From Dehalococcoidia bacterium UBA7891 (GTDB taxonomy: Bacteria; Chloroflexota; Dehalococcoidia; Lucifugimonadales; UBA826), in assembly GCA_002500485.1 (NCBI GenBank), contig DLRJ01000045.1, positions 16,285-48,636 on the forward strand: a DNA stretch of 32,352 nt, read 5' to 3'. Shown here one piece after another: positions 7,005 through 16,315 of the stretch. The translations under genes and the position numbers were made by a program. Within the stretch, counting starts at the first letter, position 1; every line of letters starts with the position of its first letter. The notes under the pieces were generated by a model, which made no database searches, was not told the DNA's origin, and worked only from the letters and a program-made list of their open reading frames with translations.

Positions 7005-9644
7005 ATGGCCTTTTTAAAAGCGATAACAAACATACTGGGTAGCTCTGACGAAAAAGCCCTGGATAAACTTAGGCCTTTGGTGGAGCAAATAAACGCTTTA
7101 GAAGCGCTGTATGAGGCGAAGACGCCTGAGGAATTGAAAGACGTAGCAAATACCTTAAGGGGTGCCTTTGGCGAAGGGAAGTCGCTTGATGACCTTCTAC
7201 CTGATGCATTCGCTGCGGTAAGAGAGGCTGCCAAAAGGGCTTTGAGTCAAAGACATTTCGACGTGCAACTACTGGGCGGGATAGTTTTGCACCAAGGTAA
7301 AATTGCCGAAATGAGGACTGGTGAAGGAAAAACTTTGGTGGCAACCTTGCCGGCTTTTCTCAATTCACTATCTGGGCAAGGTGTTCATGTTGTCACAGTG
7401 AATGATTACTTGGCTAAAAGAGATGCAGAGTGGATGGGAGCAATCTACAACTCATTGGGAGTTTCCGTCGCTGCTTTACAGCATGATTATGCCTCCTTAT
7501 TTCATCCTGATAATTTTGATGGAACTACTGTTAAAGAAAAAGGGATTACCCGAAAAGAGGCTTATGGGGCAGATATAACTTACGGTACAAATAACGATTT
7601 TGGATTTGATTACCTACGGGACAATATGGTGGATATTGCCGAAAGAAGAGTTCAAAGAGGACGAGCCTTCGCGATAGTAGATGAGGTTGATAATATTCTA
7701 GTTGATGAAGCTAGGACACCCTTGATAATAAGTGGCCCATCTCAACAAAATCCTAGTGAATATTCCAAATATGCCAAGATCGTTCCCAGTCTGAGAGAAG
7801 AGGAAGATTATTCTGTAGAAGAAAAGCACCGATCGGTCTCTTTAAGCCAAAACGGGATAGCAAAGATCGAAAAATTTCTAAAAGTAGACAATCTGTACGA
7901 TACTGAAAATTTCGGGCAGGCTCATTTTGTAGAAAATGCTGTGCGGGCCGAAGTCATTTACAAAAAAGATAGAGAATACGTGGTGAAAGATGGGAAAGTG
8001 GTGATTGTGGATGAATTTACAGGGCGTCTGATGGAAGGTAGAAGGTATTCCGATGGACTTCATCAGGCCATCGAAGCGAAGGAAAATATTGTTGTTCAAA
8101 GGGAATCTGTGACTTATGCCACGATTACCCTTCAAAACTACTTTAGATTGTATTCCAAACTATCCGGAATGACCGGTACTGCGGCGACTGAGGCGGAGGA
8201 ATTTTGGAAGATTTATAAGTTGGAGGTTCTTAGTGTCCCTACTAACAATCCGGTCATGAGAACTGACCACGGGGATTTGATATACAAAGATCAAACGGCC
8301 AAATATAGCGCTGTAGTAAAAGAAATCAAATCTAGATCCGAAAAAGGCCAACCTGTATTGGTTGGCACGACTGACATAGATAGGTCGGAAGTACTAAGTT
8401 CTATGCTGAAAAAACAAGGCGTTAAGCACGAGGTGTTGAATGCGAAACAACATGATAGAGAGGCAACGATTGTTGCCCAGGCTGGCCGTCCTGGGGCTGT
8501 AACAGTTGCAACAAATATGGCTGGCCGTGGGACCGATATAGTTCTTGGTGGTGCAATGGATAAGGATTCAGAGGATGTGGACGGATGGGAGAAGGATCAC
8601 ACCCACGTCTTGAGTGTCGGTGGGCTTTATATAATCGGTACAGAAAGGCACGAAGCTCGAAGAATAGATAATCAGTTGAGGGGTAGATCTGGGCGACAAG
8701 GTGATCCGGGAGAGACCAGATTTTTTTGTGCCTTGGATGATGACTTAGTCAGAAGATTTGGTGGAGATAGGATTCAGACGATTATGGATTGGGCAGGGAT
8801 GGATGATGAAACCCCAATTGAAAATAAGATGATTTCCAGATCCATCGAAGGTGCTCAAGTTAAAGTTGAATCGTTTCATTTTGATATGCGGAAGCATTTA
8901 GTGGAATATGACGATGTAGTTAACTCCCATAGAGATGTCATTTATGAACAAAGAAATGCTGTTTTGGACGGTGTAGAACTACGACCTAAGATACAACGAA
9001 TGATTGAAGAAGAATGTGAGGCTATAATCGCCGACGGTATGTCGAGTTCTGCTACAGAAAACTGGGATATTCAAGGTTTGACAACGGATGTTCAAAGGAT
9101 AATTTCTCTTCCTGGAGATTTGATCGATTCGGAATATGTTTTCAATTCGGGACAAAGAAATTATTCTGATCAGGTAAGAGAACAGATAGAAAAAACATAC
9201 AATAGTTTTGAAGCGGTTCTTGGAGATGATAACGCTCGATCCATTGAAAGATACATAATGCTTAGGACGATCGATGCAAACTGGGTACAACACCTCACCG
9301 CCATGGAGAACCTTCGTCAAGGTATTAGCCTGCAGGCTGTCGGGCAACGAGACCCGTTAGTTATGTATAAGAAAGAAGGTCATGAGCTGTTCCAAAATTT
9401 ACAGTCCAAAATAATAGATGATGTTGTTCACACCATATTCAAAACAGGAACTCCAATAGACGCTGAATCAGGTATTCAACCCCGTTCGAATCCCAAAATA
9501 GTCAATCAGAATAAGTCAGTTTTCAAAACTAATGATTCGCAAAAAACTCCCAAACGTCCTGTGGCGGCAAAAGTAGGGAGAAATGAACAATGTCCATGTG
9601 GAAGTGGTAAAAAATACAAACGATGCTGCGGGTTGGCGACTTAA
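7005..9644 (+). CDS. secA: Preprotein translocase ATPase SecA
   Basis: The motor ATPase that drives unfolded preproteins through the SecYEG channel at the inner face of the membrane. At 879 residues it is complete. Walker A MRTGEGKT is at residues 103-110, DEAD-like VDEVDNILVDEARTPLI near 225-240, and VTVNDYLAKRDAEWMG near 129-144. The second helicase half has TNMAGRGTDI and DNQLRGRSGRQGDPG. The scaffold and helical wing regions follow (YDDVVNSHRDVIYEQRN; NWVQHLTAMENLRQGI). The C-terminal SEC-C zinc motif is intact, with Cys at 863, 865, 874 and 875 (QCPCGSGKKYKRCC). That motif binds SecB or the ribosome in other bacteria. The ATG at 7005 is the natural start, but the ribosome site is weak. 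It converges on valS with only 23 bases between the stops. Confidence 0.98.
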   Translation: MAFLKAITNILGSSDEKALDKLRPLVEQINALEALYEAKTPEELKDVANTLRGAFGEGKSLDDLLPDAFAAVREAAKRALSQRHFDVQLLGGIVLHQGKIAEMRTGEGKTLVATLPAFLNSLSGQGVHVVTVNDYLAKRDAEWMGAIYNSLGVSVAALQHDYASLFHPDNFDGTTVKEKGITRKEAYGADITYGTNNDFGFDYLRDNMVDIAERRVQRGRAFAIVDEVDNILVDEARTPLIISGPSQQNPSEYSKYAKIVPSLREEEDYSVEEKHRSVSLSQNGIAKIEKFLKVDNLYDTENFGQAHFVENAVRAEVIYKKDREYVVKDGKVVIVDEFTGRLMEGRRYSDGLHQAIEAKENIVVQRESVTYATITLQNYFRLYSKLSGMTGTAATEAEEFWKIYKLEVLSVPTNNPVMRTDHGDLIYKDQTAKYSAVVKEIKSRSEKGQPVLVGTTDIDRSEVLSSMLKKQGVKHEVLNAKQHDREATIVAQAGRPGAVTVATNMAGRGTDIVLGGAMDKDSEDVDGWEKDHTHVLSVGGLYIIGTERHEARRIDNQLRGRSGRQGDPGETRFFCALDDDLVRRFGGDRIQTIMDWAGMDDETPIENKMISRSIEGAQVKVESFHFDMRKHLVEYDDVVNSHRDVIYEQRNAVLDGVELRPKIQRMIEEECEAIIADGMSSSATENWDIQGLTTDVQRIISLPGDLIDSEYVFNSGQRNYSDQVREQIEKTYNSFEAVLGDDNARSIERYIMLRTIDANWVQHLTAMENLRQGISLQAVGQRDPLVMYKKEGHELFQNLQSKIIDDVVHTIFKTGTPIDAESGIQPRSNPKIVNQNKSVFKTNDSQKTPKRPVAAKVGRNEQCPCGSGKKYKRCCGLAT

Positions 9645-9667
9645 GCCCAAATCAAGTTTTCAATTAC

Positions 9668-12340
9668 CTAATTTAGAGTCTGAAGAATTTCATTTATTCG
9701 TGTTTCTCGATCATTAGACCTTTTTAGCCTTTCCTTTTCTTTTTCAACAACTTCTTCTGGTGCTTTATCGACGAAAGATTGATTGGACAAACGTGCATTC
9801 AAAGAGGAGATGTATTTAGATAGTTCATCCCGTTCCGTCCGTAAGCGTTCCAATTCGTGGCTTAAATCCACACTTTCTCCTAACGTGATATAAGCGGTGC
9901 CCAGATTCTCAACAATGGAAATTTCTCCGTTTTTCATCTGAAGTAAGGTTGAATTGCTAATTTCTGAGATAGCAAGGCCAGCGAAGTTTTCCAGGGTGGC
10001 TTTTTCAGATTCCACCAAGCTTGATTCCACCTCAGAGGCGATTCTGCATTCTATTGTTTGTCTCTGTTGAATGTTCAATTCTGATTTCATATTTCTTATC
10101 GCACGGATAAAATCGATCAATTTACCCATTTCCATGATGGTAGATTCATCTATTGTTGTTTCAGGATTAACTGGATAATTTGCTGTGATTAAAGAGTCGG
10201 GCCAATCTTTTGGTGTATCCAGTGATTTACATAAATTAGCCCAAATTTCTTCTGTAACAAATGGCAAGAATGGGTGTAATAATCTAAGGGTTTGCTCCAA
10301 TACGTATGCCAAAATAGATAATGGGGAATCAACATTTTGGGTTCTCAACCTGTCCTTTGTTAATTCAATGTACCAATCACAATATTCATTCCATAGAAAG
10401 TCGTGAATGTGTGTCTGAGCTTCACCAAATTGAAAATCCCCCATCAGCCTGTTGACATTGGTAGTTAGCTGGTCAAGTCGTGAGAGTATCCATTTATCGT
10501 GACGATTTGAGATGTTTTCGGGTTTGATAATTTTGATAGAGTCTTCTCTTTTGTTGATATTTGAAATAACAAATCTGGAGGCGTTCCATAGTTTATTGGC
10601 GAAATTACGGCTTGATTCAAGTTTCTGCTCATTCATTCTTAGGTTATTTCCGGCAGATGTCCCTGTCGTCAATGCAAACCTCACCGCGTCCGCTCCATAT
10701 TCGTCGATAAGATCAAGGGGGTTGAGCACATTACCTTTGGTTTTACTCATTTTCACGCCTTCGGTGTCAAGAACAAGACCGTGAAGGTAAACCGTGTGGA
10801 ATGGAATTTGGCCCATATTGGATATTCCTAACATAATCATCCTTGCCACCCAGAAAAACAAAATATCATATCCTGTCTCCATCACCGAACCGGGATAGAA
10901 AGATTTTAAATCTTCGGTGTCATCAGGCCATCCGAGTGTCGAATGTGTCCATAATCCAGAACTAAACCAGGTATCGAGTACGTCTTGGTCTTGTTGTAAC
11001 TTTGATGATCCGCAGGATTTACAGGTTTGTGGATCCTTCTGGGTGACTGTTTCGGACAAACAATCTTCGCAATACCACACAGGTATTTGGTGGCCCCACC
11101 ATAACTGCCTACTTACCGGCCAATCTCGAATATTTTCCATCCAGTTAAAATATACGTTTGTGAACCTTTCCGGAATGATCCGTATTTGGTTGTCTTTTAC
11201 CGCTTTGATTGCAGGTGCTGCCAAAGATTCCATTGATATATACCATTGCTTTGATATCAAGGGTTCGATTATTTCATCACACCTATCGCAATGGCCGATA
11301 GAGTGTTGGATTGACTCCGTTTCAATTAATAAACCTTGGGCCGTTAACTGATCTACAATCAGTTTTCTACAGTCAAATCTATCTAGGTTCTGAAATTCCC
11401 CTGCTGCAGAATTCATTTTCCCATCATTTCCGATAACAGTTATTACGGGAAGGTCATTTCTGAGACCTATCTCAAAGTCGACCGGATCGTGTGCTGGAGT
11501 GACTTTCAAGGCTCCCGTACCAAACTCCATCTCTACAGCTTCATCAGCTACTATGGGGATCGTCCGATCAGCCACGGGTAATTTTATTTCTTTTCCTATA
11601 TATCTTTTGAACCTTTCGTCTTCTGGATTGACTGCAACGGCGGTGTCTCCCAGCATTGTCTCAGGTCTCGTGGTAGCTACCACGAGAAATCCTGATCCGT
11701 CTGAAAAAGGATATCGTAGCTGATATAAATTTCCGTTGACTTCCTTATACTTGACTTCTAAGTCAGATAAGGCAGTTGAGCACCTTGGGCACCAATTAGC
11801 TATTCGTTCTCCCCTATAAATCAATCCCTTCTCATAAAGATCCACGAATGTTTTCCGAACTGCGGCTCTAGGTATTTCATCAAGTGTAAATTTGCTCCGA
11901 GACCAATCACATGAAGTTCCGAGCCTACGAAGTTGCTCATAGATTCGGGTCCCATATGTTTCAACCCAGTCCCATACCCGAGCCTCAAATTTTTCTCTAC
12001 CAAGTTGGTATCGATTAAGTCCTTCCGTTGCTAGTAATCGTTCAACAACTACTTGAGTGGCTATACCAGCATGATCTGTACCTGGCAAATATAAAGTTGG
12101 TTCTCCCTTCATTCGATGCCAGCGTACTATCATGTCTTCAATTGCAACTGTTAGTGCATGACCCATATGAAGTTCACCAGTTACGTTAGGGGGAGGCATT
12201 ATCATGACAAAAGGTGGCTTATTGGAGCTGGTATCTGGTTTGAAGTACCCTGAATCCTCCCAGAATTTGTAGATCCTGCTCTCAGTATCCGCGGGGCTAT
12301 ATGCTCTGGACATGTTTAATGAATCGTTATTCTGGGCCAT
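9668..12340 (-). CDS. valS: Valine-tRNA ligase
   Basis: Class Ia aminoacyl-tRNA synthetase charging tRNA-Val, cytoplasmic. It is 890 residues and full length. The HIGH motif is HMGH at residues 58-61 within PPPNVTGELHMGHAL, a valine-specific block. KMSKT is near 530 in EGVKMSKTKGNVLNPLDL. The editing (CP1) domain carries TTRPETMLGDTAVAVNPED. Zinc-type cysteine pairs occur in NWCPRCSTALSDLEV and in CEDC...CKSCGSSKL. The anticodon domain and a C-terminal coiled coil (LSHELERLRTERDELSKYI and following) are present. ATG at 12340 has GGAG eight bases ahead. A perfect TATAAT on the minus strand at 12365-12360 may give it its own promoter. Otherwise it is the last gene of the lyase-folB-ATPase-valS run, 67 bases after the ATPase. 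Confidence 0.98.
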   Translation of the reverse strand: MAQNNDSLNMSRAYSPADTESRIYKFWEDSGYFKPDTSSNKPPFVMIMPPPNVTGELHMGHALTVAIEDMIVRWHRMKGEPTLYLPGTDHAGIATQVVVERLLATEGLNRYQLGREKFEARVWDWVETYGTRIYEQLRRLGTSCDWSRSKFTLDEIPRAAVRKTFVDLYEKGLIYRGERIANWCPRCSTALSDLEVKYKEVNGNLYQLRYPFSDGSGFLVVATTRPETMLGDTAVAVNPEDERFKRYIGKEIKLPVADRTIPIVADEAVEMEFGTGALKVTPAHDPVDFEIGLRNDLPVITVIGNDGKMNSAAGEFQNLDRFDCRKLIVDQLTAQGLLIETESIQHSIGHCDRCDEIIEPLISKQWYISMESLAAPAIKAVKDNQIRIIPERFTNVYFNWMENIRDWPVSRQLWWGHQIPVWYCEDCLSETVTQKDPQTCKSCGSSKLQQDQDVLDTWFSSGLWTHSTLGWPDDTEDLKSFYPGSVMETGYDILFFWVARMIMLGISNMGQIPFHTVYLHGLVLDTEGVKMSKTKGNVLNPLDLIDEYGADAVRFALTTGTSAGNNLRMNEQKLESSRNFANKLWNASRFVISNINKREDSIKIIKPENISNRHDKWILSRLDQLTTNVNRLMGDFQFGEAQTHIHDFLWNEYCDWYIELTKDRLRTQNVDSPLSILAYVLEQTLRLLHPFLPFVTEEIWANLCKSLDTPKDWPDSLITANYPVNPETTIDESTIMEMGKLIDFIRAIRNMKSELNIQQRQTIECRIASEVESSLVESEKATLENFAGLAISEISNSTLLQMKNGEISIVENLGTAYITLGESVDLSHELERLRTERDELSKYISSLNARLSNQSFVDKAPEEVVEKEKERLKRSNDRETRINEILQTLN

Positions 12341-12407
12341 TATTACTCCAGACCATCAAATTATAAATCAAGAAATTTAAATTGGTTTGTAAAATATGTC
12401 GGATAAC

Positions 12408-13808
12408 TTATATTGAATACTTCACTGTGCTGTTGTGTGAGTCTTTGCTTAACTTGCTACCGAGATATAGTCCTTCTAAAATGAACTCAAGTGCAGAAAT
12501 TATAGCGCTGCTGTCTGCCATCGGATTACACAGCGAAATCAATTTATCTTCCAATATTCCACAGTCTTTAATTGTTTCTAAATATTCATCGTCTGATATT
12601 GAACTGCCAGATAGCACTGTTAATCCTTCCTCAAATTTCGCCAACAAGAAGTCAAACTCATCTGGGTCTGTGTATTTAGCGAAGACGTTTGAAATCGCTC
12701 TATCGACAATATCGCCAATAATTTTTGTTTCCAAACCCTCCTCCACAGTCTCTAATTCCACTTTGCCGATAGTCGATGCTATTAAGTATGAGAGGTCACT
12801 AATTCTAGGTGAGGATACTGAGTGGGTAGCTAGACTTCTTCTAAAGGCTTGTCCGATCATTGTTTCGAAATTAGAAATCGAAACTCTTAGGCTTACCCCA
12901 GATCTTTGGTTTATTTCTGGACTCCTACGGGCTAAATGTGTTATTTCACCGATAATGTCCTTCATGAACTCAGGAGTTTTAACTAATTGGTCGGAATCAG
13001 AGAACTTCTTATATTCTTGCTTTACTATTGCCATTTCCTGTGAAACTTCAGCTGGATAGTGGGTTCGGATTTGGGCTCCGTACCTGTCCTTGAGCGGGGT
13101 AATAATGCGGCCTCTGTTTGTGTAATCTTCGGGGTTGGCAGTGGCTACTATTATCATATCTAAAGGCAATCTCACCTGGTGACCTTTGATCTGTATATCT
13201 CGCTCTTGCATTAAATTGAATAAGCTAACCTGTATCCTTTCCGTAAGATCTGGAAGTTCATTTATACAGAATAAGCCTCTATTTGTCCGAGGTATCATTC
13301 CATAATGAATTGCTAATGCATCTGATAAATATCGCCCTTCAGCTACTTTAATAGGATCAATCTCCCCTATTAAATCTGCCACTGAAACATCCGGGGTGGC
13401 AAGCTTTTCCGAATAGCGGTCATCTCTGGAAAGCCAACCTAATTTCGTATCATTTTTGTCTTCGGCAAGAATTTCAATACCGTATTGGCTTATAGGATGG
13501 AGAGGATCGTCATTTATTTCAGAGCCCTTGATAAAGGGGATGTGCTCATCCAGCAAATCCACCATAAGGCGGATTATTCTTGATTTGGCCTGACCTCGTT
13601 CACCTAACAGAATAATATCCTGACCAGCAAGAATGGCGTTTTGTATCTGTGGGATAACGGATTGGTCAAAACCAACTATCCCAGGAAATACTTCCAAGCC
13701 TCCGCTAATTCTTTGAACTAAATTGGTTCTAATTTCTTCTTTGACTGAACGGGATTTGTAACCCGATTCTACTAATGCACCTAATGTTTCTGGTAGATTT
13801 GCTGGCAC
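12408..13808 (-). CDS. ChlI/BchI-like AAA+ ATPase (magnesium-chelatase subunit I family)
   Basis: A 466-residue AAA+ ATPase of the magnesium-chelatase subunit I/MoxR class (COG1239-like). Walker A is GERGQAKS (69-76), Walker B/insert GLFCINELPDL (177-187), sensor 1 ATANPED (221-227), and the arginine-finger region PLKDRYG (237-243). Relatives act with a von Willebrand-factor-A protein to insert a metal or remodel a partner. About 100 C-terminal residues beyond the AAA+ core are acidic and have no domain I recognise. No VWA-domain partner, other chelatase subunit or chlorophyll or cobalamin gene is in the window. A true magnesium-chelatase role is therefore unsupported, and a general remodelling ATPase is as likely. 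It lies 23 bases after folB on the same strand. Confidence 0.82.
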   Translation of the reverse strand: MPANLPETLGALVESGYKSRSVKEEIRTNLVQRISGGLEVFPGIVGFDQSVIPQIQNAILAGQDIILLGERGQAKSRIIRLMVDLLDEHIPFIKGSEINDDPLHPISQYGIEILAEDKNDTKLGWLSRDDRYSEKLATPDVSVADLIGEIDPIKVAEGRYLSDALAIHYGMIPRTNRGLFCINELPDLTERIQVSLFNLMQERDIQIKGHQVRLPLDMIIVATANPEDYTNRGRIITPLKDRYGAQIRTHYPAEVSQEMAIVKQEYKKFSDSDQLVKTPEFMKDIIGEITHLARRSPEINQRSGVSLRVSISNFETMIGQAFRRSLATHSVSSPRISDLSYLIASTIGKVELETVEEGLETKIIGDIVDRAISNVFAKYTDPDEFDFLLAKFEEGLTVLSGSSISDDEYLETIKDCGILEDKLISLCNPMADSSAIISALEFILEGLYLGSKLSKDSHNSTVKYSI

Positions 13809-13831
13809 TATTAAACCTTCTTAAATGAATT

Positions 13832-14206
13832 TTATTTACCTTTGGTACGGGTTAGGGTAACCCCTGCGTAATCTAGATTTGCTCCATTTATTGGTACGTC
13901 TGGTTTTTTAATTGTCACAGATATTGATTCAATATCATAGCCGAGAATTATTGAGTCTGAAATGTTTTTCGCAACACTTTCTAGGAGATTGTGAGGTGGT
14001 CCTTCCACAATGGATTTTACAGTTTTGAATAAATCAGAGTAACTGACTGTGTCGCAAACCATGTCTGATAAAGACGGTTGCAATAAGGAACATTCGACTG
14101 TTACATCAACAACAAATTTTTGCCCTATCAAACGTTCTTCAGGATTTACACCATGATATCCGTAAAATATCATACCTTTTAGTATGATTTGATCTTGATT
14201 TTTCAT
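13832..14206 (-). CDS. folB: Dihydroneopterin aldolase
   Basis: Cleaves 7,8-dihydroneopterin to 6-hydroxymethyl-dihydropterin and glycolaldehyde in folate synthesis. It is 124 residues from ATG 14206, normal for the octameric T-fold enzyme. Conserved parts are MIFYGYHGVNPEERLIGQ (with the pterin-binding Glu), YSDLFKTVKSIVEG, NLLESVAKNI and VTIKKPDVPI with the catalytic Lys. The ATG overlaps the TGA of the upstream CitE-like gene by one base (TGATG), so the two are translationally coupled. A TTG one codon earlier is possible but less likely. Other folate genes are absent from the window. Confidence 0.93.
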   Translation of the reverse strand: MKNQDQIILKGMIFYGYHGVNPEERLIGQKFVVDVTVECSLLQPSLSDMVCDTVSYSDLFKTVKSIVEGPPHNLLESVAKNISDSIILGYDIESISVTIKKPDVPINGANLDYAGVTLTRTKGK

Positions 14207-15081
14207 CAAGAAACAAGATCCATTTGCCTAGCTAGGTTAAGTAGAGATTCCGCCCTTTTAACCACAGGCACGTCCACCACTTGACCGTTCAAAGAAGTCG
14301 AACCTCTGCCACTTGCTGCTGCTTCCTCGAAGACTTTAATAACTTCCATGGCATGCGATATTTCGTTCTTGGATGGTGAGAAACACTGGTTAATTATTTC
14401 TACCTGCAATGGATGTATTGCGAATTTTCCTTTAAAGCCGATGGATTTAGATTGTTCGGAATTCAATTTCAAACTATCTGGATCTCTAAAGCCGAAAAAT
14501 GGGGTGTCTAAGGCCAAAACGCCAGCGGCCCTAGCGGCTATAGCTACCTGACTTCGCGGGAAAAGTATTTCACGGTCGTCTTCATTTCGTTCAATTCCCA
14601 TATCGTTGGTGAAATCTTCTGCTCCAAATGCGGCGGCTACTATACGGTCATCAGAAGATAATATTTGATGGGCGTTCAAAATGCCTACTGCCGTCTCTAT
14701 CCAGAGCACTAGCTTGATAGATCCTTTCGTTATATTGTGCTCAGTTTCCAATCGAGCAATAGTTTCTGAGATTACTACCACATCAGCGGGCGTGTTGATT
14801 TTGCCGACAGACACGCCATATATGTGTGGCCCGACTATAGCCTCTAAATCAGTTTCGCAAAGGCCTGTATCCAACGAATTTATTCTAGGAATAACGTGTT
14901 TACCCGTATTTGCTAGCATCCCTAGATTGGCTGAGACGATTTCTCGCGCTTGTGATTTATCGTCCCATGCTACAGAATCTTCCATATCTGGAACGAAAGC
15001 ATCAGGAGAAAATGAGGCGGCCTTGTTTAACATGTTTGTCTGGTTTCCAGGGACAAATAGTAAACTTCTCAGATAAAGCAA
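14206..15081 (-). CDS. HpcH/HpaI aldolase / citrate lyase beta-like (CitE family) protein
   Basis: A CoA-ester lyase of the CitE-like family (TIM barrel, Mg-dependent), which cleaves or forms malyl-CoA, citramalyl-CoA or similar thioesters. The N-terminus YLRSLLFVPGNQTNML is the family signature. It is followed by FVPDMEDSVAWDDKSQAR, VLWIETAVGILNAHQIL (metal Glu), AAAFGAEDFTNDMGI (metal Asp) and KGKFAIHPLQVEIIN. I choose TTG at 15081, giving 291 residues. It has GGGAGG about eight bases ahead and places the start just before the conserved RSLLFVPGN. An ATG at 15147 would add 22 residues unlike relatives. It is first in a minus-strand run with folB. The actual substrate cannot be told from the sequence. 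Confidence 0.87.
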   Translation of the reverse strand: MLYLRSLLFVPGNQTNMLNKAASFSPDAFVPDMEDSVAWDDKSQAREIVSANLGMLANTGKHVIPRINSLDTGLCETDLEAIVGPHIYGVSVGKINTPADVVVISETIARLETEHNITKGSIKLVLWIETAVGILNAHQILSSDDRIVAAAFGAEDFTNDMGIERNEDDREILFPRSQVAIAARAAGVLALDTPFFGFRDPDSLKLNSEQSKSIGFKGKFAIHPLQVEIINQCFSPSKNEISHAMEVIKVFEEAAASGRGSTSLNGQVVDVPVVKRAESLLNLARQMDLVS

Positions 15082-15171
15082 AGCAAAAACCTCCCACTTA
15101 CGAGAATATTGGAAATTAACATCATAATGCTTTCGGGAGTATAACATTAAGAATTTAGGGGATATTAACTA

Positions 15172-15933
15172 ATGGGAAATATAGAAATTATAGGTCTAGA
15201 GGGTCTTCCTGAATTCGATACTTCACATGATTTGCCAAAGTTGATTTATGAATCTGCCCTCTCCTCGGCTGGAGGGATGAAATCCGGTGATGTGATAGTC
15301 ATTACGCAGAAAATCATTTCCAAAGTTGAAGGAATGGTTCGTGACCTACTAAATGTCATTCCTACCCCTGAAGCCTTGGAGTTGGCTGATAAACTTGGAA
15401 AAGACCCAAGGTTGGTTCAAATGATTTTGGAGCAATCATCAGAAATCATAAGAACAGACTTTGAAAGGGGAGTATTGATAACTGAGAGTATCCATGGTTT
15501 CATTTGTGCCAACGCAGGCATTGATTCTTCTAACATAGAAGGAGATACTAAAATTGCCCTTTTACCTAGAGACTCCAATGTTTCCGCAAAGCAAATTCTC
15601 AAAAGTCTGAAAAATTTATCAGGTATAGACTCCATCGGTGTCATAATTTCAGACACATTTGGCCGTCCTTGGAGGGATGGGCACGTAAATTTTGCCATTG
15701 GCTGCGCAGGAATGAGCCCTTATATAAATTACAAAGATACTGTGGATGCAGTTGGTAAGGTACTTAAAGTAACCACGATAGCAGTTGCCGATGAGTTAGC
15801 CGCAGCCTCTGAATTAGTAACTGGAAAGTCCTTAAACATTCCAGCGGTTTTGTTTAGAGGAGTAGAGTTCAAGCCAGAAAGCGCGGAGCCTGAGTCCCTA
15901 CTGAGACCAAAGGAGAACGATCTATTTCGTTAG
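15172..15933 (+). CDS. cofE: Coenzyme F420-0:L-glutamate ligase
   Basis: Adds gamma-linked glutamates to F420-0, the last stage of coenzyme F420 synthesis, using GTP. It is 253 residues, matching the stand-alone CofE rather than the longer FbiB fusion. Signature blocks are GDVIVITQKIISKVEG near residues 39-54, ESIHGFICANAGIDSSN, IALLPRDS, VIISDTFGRPWRDGHVNFAIG and VADELAAASELVTGK. ATG 15172 has GGGG about ten bases ahead. It is divergent from the CitE-like gene (90-base gap with the chosen starts). It converges on a small zinc-ribbon-like gene whose stop abuts its own with no base between. Its presence implies that the cell uses F420, which fits actinobacterial or Chloroflexota-like hosts. 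No other cof/fbi genes are seen here. Confidence 0.94.
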   Translation: MGNIEIIGLEGLPEFDTSHDLPKLIYESALSSAGGMKSGDVIVITQKIISKVEGMVRDLLNVIPTPEALELADKLGKDPRLVQMILEQSSEIIRTDFERGVLITESIHGFICANAGIDSSNIEGDTKIALLPRDSNVSAKQILKSLKNLSGIDSIGVIISDTFGRPWRDGHVNFAIGCAGMSPYINYKDTVDAVGKVLKVTTIAVADELAAASELVTGKSLNIPAVLFRGVEFKPESAEPESLLRPKENDLFR

Positions 15934-16197
15934 TTATTCTTCCTCATCTTTAATGGTCGGGGTTACACTGACATAAGATGCTTCTCTGGTGGCACCAGTA
16001 GATTTTCCTAACTGGTCTAAGGAAATATCAGAGCCCCAAGATGAACCTTCAAAATAATTCATGAAGTCCCTTTGAGTACCACAAAGTTTGCATTTACCTG
16101 AACTAGTAGGCCCGTCGGGATCACCGATCATCCAATGGTGAAAGCATGTTTTTTCATTTACGGGTTCAGCTACATCTATCGAATCTATCTTGGCCAC
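15934..16197 (-). CDS. Small zinc-ribbon-like protein of unknown function
   Basis: An 87-residue soluble protein that I cannot assign to a named family. Its core holds a potential metal site: CFHHW near residues 18-22 and GKCKLCG near 34-40, with GPTSSG between and QRDFMNYFEG after. This gives Cys/His-His and Cys-x2-Cys. The C-terminal third is polar and ends in an acidic tail (KDEEE). The start is GTG at 16197, supported by AGAGG about eight bases ahead. I believe similar small proteins occur in Chloroflexota, but this is from memory. It converges with cofE with no gap and has 118 bases ahead of it, where a possible promoter lies. Confidence 0.68.
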   Translation of the reverse strand: MAKIDSIDVAEPVNEKTCFHHWMIGDPDGPTSSGKCKLCGTQRDFMNYFEGSSWGSDISLDQLGKSTGATREASYVSVTPTIKDEEE

Positions 16198-16246
16198 AGT
16201 AACCGCCTCTGCTGTTCTTTAATGATTACATAAATTTATAGGCATA

Positions 16247-16285
16247 AGTATACCATACGATGATAAATTATAGAAATATTATCAT
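16247..16285 (-). promoter_or_regulatory. Possible promoter and dyad ahead of the zinc-ribbon gene
   Basis: On the minus strand TATACT (16252-16247) could serve as a -10, 50 bases ahead of the GTG start. Just upstream, ATGATAA (16260-16266) and TTATCAT (16279-16285) form a 7-bp dyad over the place where a -35 would be. The -35 itself is poor. An AT-rich hairpin of chance origin is possible. Confidence 0.25.
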
Positions 16286-16315
16286 TTATAGTAATATAGG
16301 GTTAGTTACGTATCT

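Noticed and set aside
12382..13059. A 225-residue open frame on the plus strand opposite the ChlI-like ATPase
   Set aside because: The product is low-complexity Ser/Leu-rich with no recognisable motif, and the minus strand encodes a clear AAA+ protein over the same bases.
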